This document shows, piece by piece, positions 63,526-64,000 of a stretch of 64,000 nt of DNA. Source of the stretch: SZAS-18 sp038322235 (lineage in GTDB: Bacteria; Verrucomicrobiota; Verrucomicrobiia; Chthoniobacterales; SZAS-18); the NCBI GenBank assembly GCA_038322235.1, contig JBBQFQ010000001.1, positions 124,001-188,000 of the forward strand, read 5' to 3'. Both the position numbers and the translations under genes were made by a program. The stretch's first letter is position 1; every line of letters begins with the position of its first letter. The notes below the pieces were generated by a model that worked only from the letters and a program-made list of their open reading frames with translations, was not told the origin of the DNA and did no database searches.

Positions 63526-63647
63526 AACGCCAGCTCGCCCTCCCCTCGATGCCTGACGGGTGGTTTGGCGGTGCCTCGTCGCCCTCGCGTGCTTCAACGG
63601 CGTGGCAAAGACCCCGCGAGAGGATCTGGAATCAGGCCGACGTCATC
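63526..63647. repeat. Diverged direct repeat, copy B
   Basis: Counterpart of 62633-62731, longer by about 23 bp through indels. Together the copies bracket the RHS remnant and array 2. Confidence 0.6.
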
Positions 63648-63671
63648 GGGGAAAAGCCGCCGCATCGACGC

Positions 63672-63701
63672 AAAAACGGCCGATCGGTTTCCCGATCGGC
63701 C
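63672..63701 (-). terminator. Rho-independent terminator of the transaldolase gene
   Basis: Perfect 10-bp stem GGCCGATCGG (63678-63687 with 63692-63701), tetraloop, and on the minus strand a T5 tract (63676-63672). It is 27 bp past the stop. Confidence 0.93.
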
Positions 63702-63728
63702 GGTAGCGTGAGCGCTCGAGCACCCGGA

Positions 63729-64000
63729 TCAACCGGCGGCGAGCAGCTCGGCGATCTTTTTATCGAGTTTCACGGAGTCGGCCGCGAACAGGCGGATGCC
63801 TTCCGAGGTCTTTTCCGTCGCCATGGCGTCTTCGTTAAACGTCCAGCGGAAGCTCTTTTCGTCAGTCGCCACGCGATCGATCTTCATCGCCTGCGCTTTC
63901 TCGGGCGAGAGCTTGCGGGTCACGGTCTCGGTCGACTTCTGAAGCTCTGCGAGCAGCTTCGGGCTGATGGTGAGCAGGTCGCAGCCCGCGAGTTCGGTGA
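63729..64000 (-). CDS. tal: Transaldolase, C-terminal part (cut by window edge)
   Basis: 90 codons of the 3' end. The sequence TELAGCDLLTISPKLLAELQ and, later, FNEDAMATEKTSEGIRLFA match the C-terminus of TalB-type transaldolase, which transfers a dihydroxyacetone unit in the pentose phosphate pathway. The Schiff-base Lys lies upstream of the window. Ends at TGA (63729-63731), with a strong terminator. Confidence 0.9.
   Translation of the reverse strand, partial: TELAGCDLLTISPKLLAELQKSTETVTRKLSPEKAQAMKIDRVATDEKSFRWTFNEDAMATEKTSEGIRLFAADSVKLDKKIAELLAAG

Overview
The window reads as chromosomal DNA of a GC-rich bacterium, most likely a member of the Verrucomicrobiota. Supporting this are a PEP-CTERM exported protein, a DUF1800/DUF1501 gene pair with a Tat signal, an E1-alpha/E1-beta type pyruvate dehydrogenase operon, a MoxR-DUF58-SpoIIM-RDD operon and intergenic palindromic repeats. 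The phylum call is inference from gene content. No rRNA, tRNA or CRISPR was seen. Coding density is high except in two degenerate stretches, about 4.8-8.9 kb and 62.2-63.7 kb.

Region by region. 0.2-4.8 kb: tyrS and coaX end back to back, followed by an HlyD-type adaptor and a MacB/LolC-type permease with no ATPase gene beside them. 4.8-8.9 kb: an accessory region with heptanucleotide repeats, a broken immunity-like gene, a complete ISL3-family IS with perfect 8-bp target duplications but a frameshifted transposase, a small conserved gene, a 16-copy 21-bp tandem array and a long inverted repeat. 8.9-12.5 kb: a secreted subtilase/sedolisin-like protease and a PEP-CTERM protein. 12.7-17.0 kb: a compact type II acyl-chain cassette (ACP-dehydratase fusion, ketosynthase, SDR reductase) divergent from a GT4 glycosyltransferase. 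17.0-19.6 kb: mnmG with two perfect parS palindromes (one inside the gene) and a DUF6580 membrane protein. 19.7-24.4 kb: the pyruvate dehydrogenase operon pdhA-pdhB-pdhC-lpdA. 24.5-30.7 kb: housekeeping and small membrane or regulatory genes, including serS and tilS. 30.7-36.2 kb: a giant PA14/CHRD/DUF1800 protein, its DUF1501 partner and a GspG-like protein. 36.2-37.8 kb: gcvT-gcvH. 37.9-48.4 kb: mixed metabolism (aldo/keto reductase, tautomerase and LysR pair, amidase, NAD(P)HX repair enzyme, unknown conserved proteins). 48.5-58.2 kb: ten tightly packed or overlapping genes encoding zinc-ribbon, RDD, DUF4129, DUF4350, MoxR, DUF58 and SpoIIM proteins, probably one membrane-associated chaperone/assembly system. 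58.3-62.7 kb: M29 aminopeptidase, rnc flanked by DnaA-box-like sites, mgtC, a phospholipid-methyltransferase-like gene. 62.7-63.7 kb: an RHS-repeat remnant and a second 21-bp array between two diverged copies of one sequence. 63.7 kb to the end: the 3' part of a transaldolase gene.

The most unusual signal is the pair of 21-bp arrays (7967-8302 and 63195-63467). They lie about 55 kb apart in opposite orientation. Each unit is a near-perfect 16-bp palindrome plus a T5 tract, so the period is two helical turns. The parS pair and the DnaA-box-like sites suggest that the window is in the origin-proximal part of the chromosome.
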